A stretch of 64,000 bases of DNA, taken from NCBI GenBank assembly GCA_964460785.1, contig CAYWQB010000002.1:124001-188000 (forward strand), read 5' to 3'. Shown piece after piece: positions 9,071 to 17,133 of this stretch. A program made the position numbers and the translations under genes. Within the stretch, counting starts at the first letter, position 1; the number at the start of each line of letters is the position of its first letter. The notes beneath the pieces are model-generated. The model had not been told where the DNA came from. It saw only the letters and a list, made by a program, of their open reading frames with translations, and made no database searches. Source of the DNA: CAYWQB01 sp964460785 (GTDB taxonomy: Bacteria; Chlamydiota; Chlamydiia; Chlamydiales; CAYWQB01).

Positions 9071-10422
9071 CTGTCTCCAAGCTACGCAAAGATGGCTCAC
9101 AGTATCTAAACCAAGAAATCACCATCAATGGCTGGGTGCGTACAGTTCGTCATCAAAAAAGCTTCTCTTTTGTTGAAGTGAACGATGGCTCCTGTCTAAA
9201 AGGTATCCAAGTGCTTGTGTCGGAGCACTCCGGCAATGCTTCTTTAGAAGAGATCCAAACAGGTACCGCTGTCCATGTTGAAGGGGTTTGTGCAGAAAGC
9301 CCAGGAAAAGGACAAGCCATTGAGATTCAAGCTAAGAAAGTAGACCTTGTGGGCTCTTGCGATGCAACAACCTATCCTCTACAAAAAAAGCGCCACTCTT
9401 TTGAATTTTTACGTACACTAGCCCACCTCCGTCCGCGCACCAATACGCTAGGAGCTGTTGCTCGCATCCGCCACCATTTAGCGATTGCTACCCACCAGTT
9501 TTTCGCTGACCACGGTTTTTACTACCTACACTCCCCTATTATTACAGGATCTGACTGCGAAGGAGCTGGGGAACTTTTCCGCGTAACCACACAAGAAGAT
9601 AACAACAATCCCGAAGAAGATTTTTTTGGCAAACCAACATTTCTCACCGTCTCTGGGCAGTTAAATGCTGAGGCCTATGCCTGTGCCCTATCAAAGGTCT
9701 ATACATTTGGCCCAACTTTCCGTGCAGAAAACTCCAACACCTCTCGCCACCTTGCTGAATTCTGGATGATCGAGCCAGAAATTGCTTTTGCAGATCTACA
9801 AGACGATATAGAACTTGCTGAAAGCTATCTGAAGCACCTTCTGAAACATGTCCTGACAAACTGTGCCGAAGACCTTGGCCTCTTTAACCAATTCATTGAA
9901 AAAGGATTGATTGAAAGGCTGGAAGCTGTTGTTCAAACCCCTTTTGCTGTTCTCTCTTATACTGAAGCGATCCATATCCTAGAAAAGGCAAAGGCAAAGT
10001 TTGTCTTTCCAGTGAAATGGGGCATTGACCTACAGTCCGAGCATGAGCGGTACCTCTCTGAGCAACATGTGAAGGGACCTGTTGTCATCACAGACTACCC
10101 GAAAGAGATCAAAGCCTTTTATATGCGACAAAATGATGATGGCAAAACAGTTGCTGCAATGGATGTATTGGTCCCCAAGATTGGTGAAATCATTGGGGGA
10201 TCACAAAGAGAAGAACGCTTAGATGTCCTACAAGCGCGCATGAAAGAGCTTAACTTACCTGAAGAGGAGCATAACTGGTATCTTGACCTAAGACGCTATG
10301 GTTCTGTGCCGCATGCTGGATTTGGGCTTGGTTTTGAACGGATGGTCCAAATGGCAACAGGCATGGAAAACATTCGCGATGTGATTCCTTTCCCTAGATA
10401 CCCTGGGCATGCAAACTTCTAA
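9043..10422 (+). CDS. asnS: Asparaginyl-tRNA synthetase
   Basis: 459 aa class II synthetase charging tRNA-Asn. N-terminal OB fold (about 20-110: INGWVRTVRHQKSFSFVEVNDG), then the class II core with motif 2 (FGPTFRAENSNTSRHLAEFW) and motif 3 (GFGLGFERMV) near the C-terminus. The ATG at 9043 is preferred over an in-frame ATG at 9025 because GAGGAA sits 6 bases before it. The 5' end overlaps nfo. The stop interlocks with that of hemA (CTAA, 10419-10422). From memory, C. trachomatis lacks AsnRS and makes Asn-tRNA by transamidation, so this gene separates the organism from Chlamydiaceae. Confidence 0.95.
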   Translation: MVEKLSPKLTVSKLRKDGSQYLNQEITINGWVRTVRHQKSFSFVEVNDGSCLKGIQVLVSEHSGNASLEEIQTGTAVHVEGVCAESPGKGQAIEIQAKKVDLVGSCDATTYPLQKKRHSFEFLRTLAHLRPRTNTLGAVARIRHHLAIATHQFFADHGFYYLHSPIITGSDCEGAGELFRVTTQEDNNNPEEDFFGKPTFLTVSGQLNAEAYACALSKVYTFGPTFRAENSNTSRHLAEFWMIEPEIAFADLQDDIELAESYLKHLLKHVLTNCAEDLGLFNQFIEKGLIERLEAVVQTPFAVLSYTEAIHILEKAKAKFVFPVKWGIDLQSEHERYLSEQHVKGPVVITDYPKEIKAFYMRQNDDGKTVAAMDVLVPKIGEIIGGSQREERLDVLQARMKELNLPEEEHNWYLDLRRYGSVPHAGFGLGFERMVQMATGMENIRDVIPFPRYPGHANF

Positions 10423-11459
10423 CGGGTATTTGCAGCAAGGGGAGCCAAAGAAATGCGCTTCCCTTTCTGCTGATAGGCATAAACTTTGGTGCAGGTTTCC
10501 TCATAAACCATAGAAAGAGCCTGCTGTTGATGCAAATCTAGAAATGAGCGAGTAAAATTTGCTCGCTGATGCAAATAGTCAATATTGCGCAACATCAGCT
10601 TCGGGTGCTCCTGCAAAGAAGGATCGATATTGCGAGGCACACTCAGATCTAGTAACAATTTCTTATTGTCGAAGCCTTGTATAGGCAGAGACTCTCTATC
10701 AATAACGAAGCCTGCGCTTGATGTACCTACTACCACTGCATCAAAGGTGTGCCACTGTGAGCGCTGATGCCATGGAAGCCAGTCGATTTCATCGATGCTC
10801 GCCATTGCCTGCAGTCCATTTTCAAGTGTACGGTTTGTTAGGGTGACCGAGAAATTATGCTCTCTAGATGAGAGATAGTGTAAAAAACTCGTGTTCACTC
10901 GTGAAGCCCCAATAAATAAGACTTTGCCAGACAGCCCTAAAGCTTCCTTTAGCTCTTCCCAACATGCCCGCTCAAGAGAAGGTTTTTTTCTCTCTAGAGC
11001 AAAAATGGAGCGCACCTTTTTGCCAATCATCAGAGACTTTTGAAAAAGAAAGTGGAGAGAAGAGTGGAGCTTTTCTGTGCTTCTAGCAACTTCATAAGCG
11101 CATTTTACCTGCCCTTGAATTTCTGTCTCTGCAAGCACAGCACTATCCAAACCTGCCGTCACTTTTGCTAGATGTAAAAAGCAGTCAAACCCAAAGTAAG
11201 AGTACAGGTATGGCTCAAACTCCCCTGCAAATAACTCGCGAAATAGAGAGAGGAAAAAGCTATGAGCCAGAGCTAAATCTTCAGCATGAAAATAAATTTC
11301 TGTCCGATTGCAAGTGTTCAAAATGATGTGTGAGTGAAGCTTATCTCTTCCTATTGCAGAGATCCGCTTTTTAAAATCCTCTGTAGACGTTTTTGAGAAC
11401 CGCTCACGAACTTCGATTCCAGCTGTTTTAAAGCTTAAGCCGACAACACCAATTTGCAT
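10419..11459 (-). CDS. hemA: Glutamyl-tRNA reductase
   Basis: 346 aa. Reduces glutamyl-tRNA with NADPH to glutamate-1-semialdehyde, the first committed step of C5 tetrapyrrole synthesis. The catalytic cysteine is Cys50 in LNTCNRTEIYF. VLAETEIQGQVKCAYEVA and the Rossmann segment GKVLFIGASRVNTSFL follow. The protein is short (about 420 aa is usual) and diverged, lacking much of the dimerisation helix, as in Chlamydia. SFKTAGIEVRER replaces the common NHKTAPVEIRE. It lies 3 bases downstream of the PseB-like gene and is probably cotranscribed with it. Confidence 0.9.
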   Translation of the reverse strand: MQIGVVGLSFKTAGIEVRERFSKTSTEDFKKRISAIGRDKLHSHIILNTCNRTEIYFHAEDLALAHSFFLSLFRELFAGEFEPYLYSYFGFDCFLHLAKVTAGLDSAVLAETEIQGQVKCAYEVARSTEKLHSSLHFLFQKSLMIGKKVRSIFALERKKPSLERACWEELKEALGLSGKVLFIGASRVNTSFLHYLSSREHNFSVTLTNRTLENGLQAMASIDEIDWLPWHQRSQWHTFDAVVVGTSSAGFVIDRESLPIQGFDNKKLLLDLSVPRNIDPSLQEHPKLMLRNIDYLHQRANFTRSFLDLHQQQALSMVYEETCTKVYAYQQKGKRISLAPLAANTR

Positions 11460-11462
11460 AAC

Positions 11463-12554
11463 TCAATACTCCACTACTGTGCTGTCCTTGTGTGATGCTA
11501 TGGGAGAGGATCCCTCTTGCTTGTAAACAGATGAACGCAATGTTTTCTGCAGCTCCTCTGCAGAAAGCCACTCTGTATTAGTATTGGAAGCATACACAAA
11601 TCCCTCCTCTACCCGGTTCATAGCAACTGGTGCAAGACCTTCTTCAGCTCTTAGCTTTTCTATGCGCTCTCGTATATGGCTGTGCGATGCAATCGCATAA
11701 TAGTTAGGAAACTCAAAAGTCAACCGACTATCCTCATAAGAGATCATCAACTCGTGCAGTTTCTCTCCTTCACGGATTCCTGTCACTTCCAAAGGCACTT
11801 TTGGGGCCATAGCTGCTGCTAAATCCACAATTTTCATACTTGGGATTTTTGGCACAAAAATTTCCCCTCCAACCATATTTGTCGCACAAGAGACAACAAA
11901 GTCTACCGCTTGATCTAGCGTAATCCAAAAGCGAGTCATTCGCAAATCTGTAATTGGTAAAGACTCCGCTCCTTTGAGAATCAGGTCGCGCCAAAATGGG
12001 ATAATACTTCCTCGGCTCCCCAAAACATTACCATAGCGCACCACAGAAAGGCGCGTAGGCTTTTTTCCTGAGTAGGCATTCCCAGAGACAAAAAGCTTAT
12101 CCGAGCACAGCTTGGTAGCTCCATAGAGATTCACAGGATTCACAGCTTTATCTGTAGAAAGAGCAATCACCCGCTCAACACCCGCATCTAAGGAGGCATC
12201 CAATACATTCATCGCTCCAAAGACATTGGTTAGAATGAACTCTGTAGGGTTATATTCTGCTACTGGCACCTGTTTAAGAGCTGCGGCATGGACGACAATC
12301 TGTACGTCTGCTAGAGCCCGGCGCAGGCGGTCTTTATCTCGCACATCACCAATAAAAAACCGAACTCTTGGATCTTGCTTAAGTTGAGGGTTGCTTTCTC
12401 GCATTTCCCACTGTTTCCACTCATCTCGGCTGAAAACAATCACTCGCTTGGGGTTATGCTCATGAAGAAGTCTGGCGATAAACGCTCGCCCGAAACTACC
12501 AGTGCCACCGGTAACTAAAACACTTTTATCCTCAAACACACCCCTCCGTTCCAT
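11463..12554 (-). CDS. UDP-GlcNAc 4,6-dehydratase (inverting), PseB-like
   Basis: 363 aa short-chain dehydrogenase of the PseB/FlaA1 subgroup. It converts UDP-GlcNAc to a UDP-4-keto-6-deoxy-HexNAc, the first step to pseudaminic acid or related bacillosamine-type sugars. Motifs: VTGGTGSFGRAFIARLL (NAD binding), HAAALKQVPVAEYNP, STDKAVNPVNLYGATK (catalytic TDK and Tyr/Lys), RYGNVLGSRGSIIPFW. No other pseudaminate genes are adjacent, but a PseH-like GNAT lies at 22584. In other bacteria this pathway glycosylates flagellin, which would fit the flagellar genes here. The true downstream sugar cannot be fixed from this window. Confidence 0.87.
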   Translation of the reverse strand: MERRGVFEDKSVLVTGGTGSFGRAFIARLLHEHNPKRVIVFSRDEWKQWEMRESNPQLKQDPRVRFFIGDVRDKDRLRRALADVQIVVHAAALKQVPVAEYNPTEFILTNVFGAMNVLDASLDAGVERVIALSTDKAVNPVNLYGATKLCSDKLFVSGNAYSGKKPTRLSVVRYGNVLGSRGSIIPFWRDLILKGAESLPITDLRMTRFWITLDQAVDFVVSCATNMVGGEIFVPKIPSMKIVDLAAAMAPKVPLEVTGIREGEKLHELMISYEDSRLTFEFPNYYAIASHSHIRERIEKLRAEEGLAPVAMNRVEEGFVYASNTNTEWLSAEELQKTLRSSVYKQEGSSPIASHKDSTVVEY

Positions 12555-12642
12555 GAAACTCCTCTACTCCTAAGCATTAACCGAAAACCTATTGATCTAC
12601 TCGAAAAACGTCAACAAATTTCCCCGAAAGATCCTGTATGCC

Positions 12643-13080
12643 TTATGCTTGCTTCTTTATTAACTCTGCCCTTTCTTCTTGTATTTGGTTCCATCGTCGC
12701 TTAAGCAACTCAAACTGATGCACCATTGCAAGAAGCTCCTCATAAGGCTTCTCATTACTCCACTCCTGGGACACCTCTTTGAGGCAAGAAACGATCTTCT
12801 TTGCCTCAGCTTCAGCCTTATGAAGTGCCGCAGTGACCCCTCCCTCCTGAGATATTTTTTGCTCTACCCATTGCTGAGCCCCCTCTTGCTCAAGAAGGAG
12901 CCTACGCCGATCTAAGCTCTCAGGAAGAGCTTTTAAGAACTCCTCATTACTAACCTCTAATGCTTTTAGGCTCCCTTCAAGAGGACGTAGAGCAGAAACT
13001 TCTGCCTCCATCTTTTCTAGCTCTTCTTCAAAGTGTTTGTTCGTTTCTCGAAACTTTTTCTCAAGCTCTTCTATATTCAT
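12643..13080 (-). CDS. Small coiled-coil hypothetical protein
   Basis: 145 aa, not recognised. Nearly the whole length is acidic helix with heptad-like Leu spacing (LEKKFRETNKHFEEELEKM at the start, FELLKRRWNQIQEERAEL at the end). No signal peptide, membrane segment or cysteine-rich motif. Size and acidity are compatible with a secretion chaperone or a cytoskeletal or scaffold factor, but I see no family signature. The start ATG at 13080 follows GGAAGGG (revcomp of cccttcc) at good spacing. It is divergent from pncA. Confidence 0.6.
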   Translation of the reverse strand: MNIEELEKKFRETNKHFEEELEKMEAEVSALRPLEGSLKALEVSNEEFLKALPESLDRRRLLLEQEGAQQWVEQKISQEGGVTAALHKAEAEAKKIVSCLKEVSQEWSNEKPYEELLAMVHQFELLKRRWNQIQEERAELIKKQA

Positions 13081-13167
13081 TACCCTTCCTCCACTTGACT
13101 CAGACCATATGATCTTTTATCCTTCCCCTTCGATAATTGAAATCCCTTTTGTTTGTGAAGGCTCGTT

Positions 13168-13782
13168 ATGAATAAAGCACTTCTCCTTATTGACCTACAG
13201 AAAGACTTTACCCGCAATGGCGCCTTGGAAGTCCCTTATGGAGAAGAGGTTATCCCTGTAGCCAATGCTCTTCTTCCTCTATTCTCTCATACAATTGCCA
13301 CAAAAGATTGGCACCCAGCAAATCATGTAAGCTTTGCCCCCAACCACGCGGGGAAAAAAGTGGGGGATGTTATTGAAGCGTATGGAGCTACACAAGTGCT
13401 GTGGCCCATTCACTGTGAAGCAAACACACCTGGTGCAGAGTTTGCAGAAGGCTTACACCACAAGCAAATTCAAAAACTCATTCTGAAGGGAATGAATCCT
13501 AAGCTAGATAGTTACAGTGGTTTTTTTGACAATGCCCACTTGGCAAAAACAGACTTAGATGACTACCTCAAAGACAACCGCATTTCTGATCTTTATATCA
13601 TGGGACTAGCCACTGATTACTGTGTGAAATTTACAGTGCTAGATGCATGCTCTCTTGGTTATAATGTATACTTGATCGAAGATGGCTGCCGTGGAGTAGA
13701 CGTCTCTCCTGGAGATGTCGAACAAGCGTTGCTCGATATGGAGCAGGCAGGTGCGCAAAGAATCCAAAGCCAAGACCTTTAG
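13168..13782 (+). CDS. pncA: Nicotinamidase
   Basis: 204 aa cysteine hydrolase that deamidates nicotinamide to nicotinate. The catalytic triad can be placed: Asp9 (LLIDLQKDF), Lys107 (LKGMNP) and Cys152 (GLATDYCVKFT). The metal-site segment KDWHPANHVSF is present at 46-56. With pncB at 5787 it completes nicotinamide salvage. The WPIHC segment replaces the usual WPVHCVQ. The stop interlocks with that of rmuC (TTAG, 13779-13782). Confidence 0.93.
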   Translation: MNKALLLIDLQKDFTRNGALEVPYGEEVIPVANALLPLFSHTIATKDWHPANHVSFAPNHAGKKVGDVIEAYGATQVLWPIHCEANTPGAEFAEGLHHKQIQKLILKGMNPKLDSYSGFFDNAHLAKTDLDDYLKDNRISDLYIMGLATDYCVKFTVLDACSLGYNVYLIEDGCRGVDVSPGDVEQALLDMEQAGAQRIQSQDL

Positions 13783-15140
13783 CCCTCGCCTTTTGATAAC
13801 TCTCTAGGCAAGGTTTCCACTGCATCAACTTCTGGTAGCTGTTCTTTGTCTGAAGAAATACCTAAATCTTGGAACTTACGTGCACTGACCAATACACGGC
13901 TTTCCAACGAACCCACTGCCCGATTATAGGCTTGTAGGGTTTGATTCAGAGATTTTCCCATTTTATCCCAGTGCTTGGTCATATCAAGAATTCGCTTATA
14001 AAGCTCCCGCCCCAACTTACAGACCTCTTCTGCATTTTTAGAGATGCGTTCTTGACTCCAGCCGTAAGCCACAGCTCGCAACAGAGCAATTAAAGTTGTT
14101 GGTGTAGCCAAGATCACTCCTTGTTCGACCCCTACTTCAATCAATGAGGGGTCTTGCTCAAGAGCACTACTAAAAAAGATTTCTCCAGGAAGGAAAAGAA
14201 CCACAAATTCCGGTGAAGGCTGGAACTGGTCCCAATAAGACTTTTTCGAAAGCTGAGAGATATGGTTGCGGATATGTCGCGCATGCTGAGCTAAATGGTT
14301 GGCTTTCAGTTGCTCATCTGAGCACTGGTAAGCCTCAAGATAACTTAAAAGAGGGGCTTTGGCATCGACAACAATCTGCCGCTTTCCTGGCAGATGCACC
14401 ACAAGGTCTGGGCGCAGCCTCTCATCATCTTCTGTTGAAACTGTCTTTTGCTGTTCAAAATCACAGTACTCAACCATACCTGCCAGTTCAACAACGCGCT
14501 TGAGCTGTATTTCTCCCCAGCGCCCTCGAGCCACGGGAGAACGCAAGGCCTTAACAAGATCAGCCGTTTCTTTACGCAGCCCTTCTTGAAGATTCATTAA
14601 AGAACGCACCTGTTCTTTTAGACCCTCATAAGCACCATGGCGAGACTTTTCAAGCTCTGTCACCTTGCCGTCAAACTTCTCTAAGCTTTGTTTCACAGGA
14701 GAAAGCAAATCTTCTATGGCCCGTTTCCTTTGGTCTAAATCTGTCTTTGCTCCTTCTTGGTAACGCTCAAGAGCTTTGGTAGCCAGCTGTAGGAAAGACT
14801 CACTTTGGCTTTTCAATACATCTCCTGAAAGAGACTTAAACACATGAGTGAGCTTTTCTTCTGCTTGCTTTAATGTGGCGACTTTTTCTTCATAGCGGTC
14901 GCGCTCCCCTTCAAGAAGAGTTTCTAAACGTAAAACCTTTTCACGCAAAGCCTGGAGTTCTTCTTGCCTTGAAGCATTAACAGCCACTGCCTCCTCTAGC
15001 TCCTGCCTAGCCTGTTGCCACTGTCCTCCCAACATTTTTCTTTGATAGAAAAAAGCGACAAGTAAAGCAAAAAAGCAAATAGAACCTATAGACGTAAGGT
15101 AGATCAGCATACAAACACCTAGCAATGAAGAACTCCACAT
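13779..15140 (-). CDS. rmuC: RmuC-family DNA recombination protein
   Basis: 453 aa. One N-terminal transmembrane helix (about 8-30), a long coiled coil (35-190), then the RmuC nuclease-like domain (about 200-400: VARGRWGEIQLKRVVELAGM, LRPDLVVHLPGKRQIVVDAK, VVLFLPGEIFFSSAL, ATPTTLIALLRAVAYGW). RmuC limits rearrangements at inverted repeats in E. coli; its enzymology is not settled. The start ATG at 15140 is supported by AAGGAGG 5 bases upstream. It is divergent from parE. Confidence 0.93.
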   Translation of the reverse strand: MWSSSLLGVCMLIYLTSIGSICFFALLVAFFYQRKMLGGQWQQARQELEEAVAVNASRQEELQALREKVLRLETLLEGERDRYEEKVATLKQAEEKLTHVFKSLSGDVLKSQSESFLQLATKALERYQEGAKTDLDQRKRAIEDLLSPVKQSLEKFDGKVTELEKSRHGAYEGLKEQVRSLMNLQEGLRKETADLVKALRSPVARGRWGEIQLKRVVELAGMVEYCDFEQQKTVSTEDDERLRPDLVVHLPGKRQIVVDAKAPLLSYLEAYQCSDEQLKANHLAQHARHIRNHISQLSKKSYWDQFQPSPEFVVLFLPGEIFFSSALEQDPSLIEVGVEQGVILATPTTLIALLRAVAYGWSQERISKNAEEVCKLGRELYKRILDMTKHWDKMGKSLNQTLQAYNRAVGSLESRVLVSARKFQDLGISSDKEQLPEVDAVETLPRELSKGEG

Positions 15141-15261
15141 TGTACCTCCTTCTTAGAGATAAAATAAAGAGCTGCTCTCTCCATCGATTTACTCTGCCAA
15201 GAAAATGCTCTTCCTGCTACCCTCCAAGAACTTATCATCTGTTCAATAGCAAGAGATTTTG

Positions 15262-17133
15262 ATGGCCAAAAGCAAAGCCTACACAGAAAAATCGATCCAA
15301 ACTATTGATGCTCTTTCACATATTCGCTTGCGTTCGGGGATGTATATTGGACGTTTGGGAGATGGATCGCATCCTGATGACGGGATCTATATCCTTCTAA
15401 AAGAGGTTATTGACAACAGCATCGATGAATTCATCATGGGAAATGGTGATGCGATTGAAATCACAGTGGATTTAGAAGAAGGAAAAGTGCAGTGCCGAGA
15501 CTTCGGGCGCGGTATTCCTCTTGGGAAAGTGGTTGACTGTGTCAGTAAAATCAATACAGGTGCTAAATACAATGATGACGTCTTTCAATTTTCCGTTGGT
15601 TTAAATGGCGTTGGAACAAAAGCTGTCAATGCTCTCTCTTCTCATTTCTATGCCTGTAGCTACCGTGATGGCGAGTATAGTGAGGCAAGCTTTGCGCAGG
15701 GAAAAATCAAAAAAAAGCAAAAAGGCAAGAGCAAAGAGCCTAACGGGACACTGATTGCATTTACTCCGGATCCTGAAATCTTTAAAAAATTCCGCTTTCG
15801 TGATGAGTTCATTCGCAAGCGCATGTGGCACTATGCTTACCTTAACCGCGGACTCACCCTTACCTATAATGGCGAGCACATTGCCTCTGAGAATGGCCTT
15901 CTAGACCTCTTAAATGCAGAAGTCACAGAAGACCGTCTCTACGAGCCTCTCTATTTTAAGGACAAGACATTTGAATTTGCCTTTCTCCATACACATAGCT
16001 ATGGCGAGAACCACTACTCGTTTGTCAATGGACAACATACAGCTGATGGAGGGACTCACCTCTCAGCCTTTCGTGAAGGTATTTTAAAAGCTGTTAATGA
16101 ATATGCACGCAAAAATTTTCAGGGAGTGGATGTCCGCGAAGGCATCGTGGGAGCCATCGCTGTTAAAGTCCAAGATCCTGTATTTGAGTCACAAACGAAA
16201 AATAAGCTAAGCAACCCTGACATCCGTGCTGGCATTGTGCAGCAGGTGAAGGAAGCAATTGAAAAGCTCTTACATGAAAACACTGAAGTAGCAAAGATCA
16301 TCCTTGACCGGATCGCCTTTAATGAAAAAGTACGTAAAGAACTTGCAGCGGTAAAAAAAGAGAGCAAAGAAAAACAAAAGCGCATTTCCTTCAAGATCCC
16401 CAAGCTGCGAGACTCTAAATATCATTTCACTGACTCTCACCAGAGGGCTTCTGAAACAATGATTTTCCTAACAGAGGGTGAATCTGCCTCTGCTTCCATT
16501 GTTTCGACACGCGACCCTCATACACAAGCTGTTTACTCCCTCCGAGGAAAGCCTCTAAATGTTTTTGGCCTGAAAAGAGACCAGCTCTACAAGAATGAAG
16601 AGATGTTCAATTTGATGAATGCTCTTGATATTGAAAATGATATTGCCAATTTACGCTTTAATAAGGTTGTCCTTGCAACGGATGCCGATGTAGATGGGAT
16701 GCATATCCGCAACCTGCTACTCACCTTCTTTTTAACCTACTTTGAGAGCTTGGTGATCAATGGGCACCTCTATATTTTAGAAACGCCTCTTTTTAAAGTG
16801 CGTCATAAAGAAACCACTCGCTATTGCTATTCTGAAGAAGAGCTTGCCTCTGCCAAAAAAGATCTCGGCGTCAAAAATCCAGAGGTAACCCGATTCAAAG
16901 GTCTTGGTGAGATCTCTCCTGGTGAATTTAAACGGTTTATCGGAGATGACATCCGCTTGCTCCCTGTAACCGTACAAGCCTTTTCAGAAATTAAACCCAC
17001 CCTTGAATTTTACATGGGGAAAAATACTCCTAAGCGCAAGCAGTTTATTATGGAAAACTTGCATAGCGAAATTGAAGAGCTTGCCAAGCTAGCGGACCTC
17101 TCTGAAAAAGATAAAAACAAACAGGCGTCCTAA
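15262..17133 (+). CDS. parE: Topoisomerase IV subunit B / second GyrB-like protein
   Basis: 623 aa type IIA topoisomerase ATPase subunit. GHKL ATPase domain with EVIDNSIDEF, FGRGIP and VGLNGVGTKAVNAL, a transducer domain, then the TOPRIM segment with FLTEGESASA and the metal-binding DADVDGMHIRNLL. The ATG at 15262 is used rather than the TTG directly before it. The stop overlaps the parC start (TAATG), so the two subunits are made in a 1:1 coupled fashion. Chlamydiae carry such a pair in addition to gyrBA, next to hemA (CT661 and CT660, from memory). Whether it acts as Topo IV or a gyrase paralogue cannot be decided here. Confidence 0.9.
   Translation: MAKSKAYTEKSIQTIDALSHIRLRSGMYIGRLGDGSHPDDGIYILLKEVIDNSIDEFIMGNGDAIEITVDLEEGKVQCRDFGRGIPLGKVVDCVSKINTGAKYNDDVFQFSVGLNGVGTKAVNALSSHFYACSYRDGEYSEASFAQGKIKKKQKGKSKEPNGTLIAFTPDPEIFKKFRFRDEFIRKRMWHYAYLNRGLTLTYNGEHIASENGLLDLLNAEVTEDRLYEPLYFKDKTFEFAFLHTHSYGENHYSFVNGQHTADGGTHLSAFREGILKAVNEYARKNFQGVDVREGIVGAIAVKVQDPVFESQTKNKLSNPDIRAGIVQQVKEAIEKLLHENTEVAKIILDRIAFNEKVRKELAAVKKESKEKQKRISFKIPKLRDSKYHFTDSHQRASETMIFLTEGESASASIVSTRDPHTQAVYSLRGKPLNVFGLKRDQLYKNEEMFNLMNALDIENDIANLRFNKVVLATDADVDGMHIRNLLLTFFLTYFESLVINGHLYILETPLFKVRHKETTRYCYSEEELASAKKDLGVKNPEVTRFKGLGEISPGEFKRFIGDDIRLLPVTVQAFSEIKPTLEFYMGKNTPKRKQFIMENLHSEIEELAKLADLSEKDKNKQAS

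Noticed and set aside
12643..13080. Type III secretion chaperone equivalent to the one near hemA in Chlamydia.
   Set aside because: Size is similar, but the sequence is a plain coiled coil without the compact alpha/beta chaperone pattern, and the gene is not adjacent to secretion genes.
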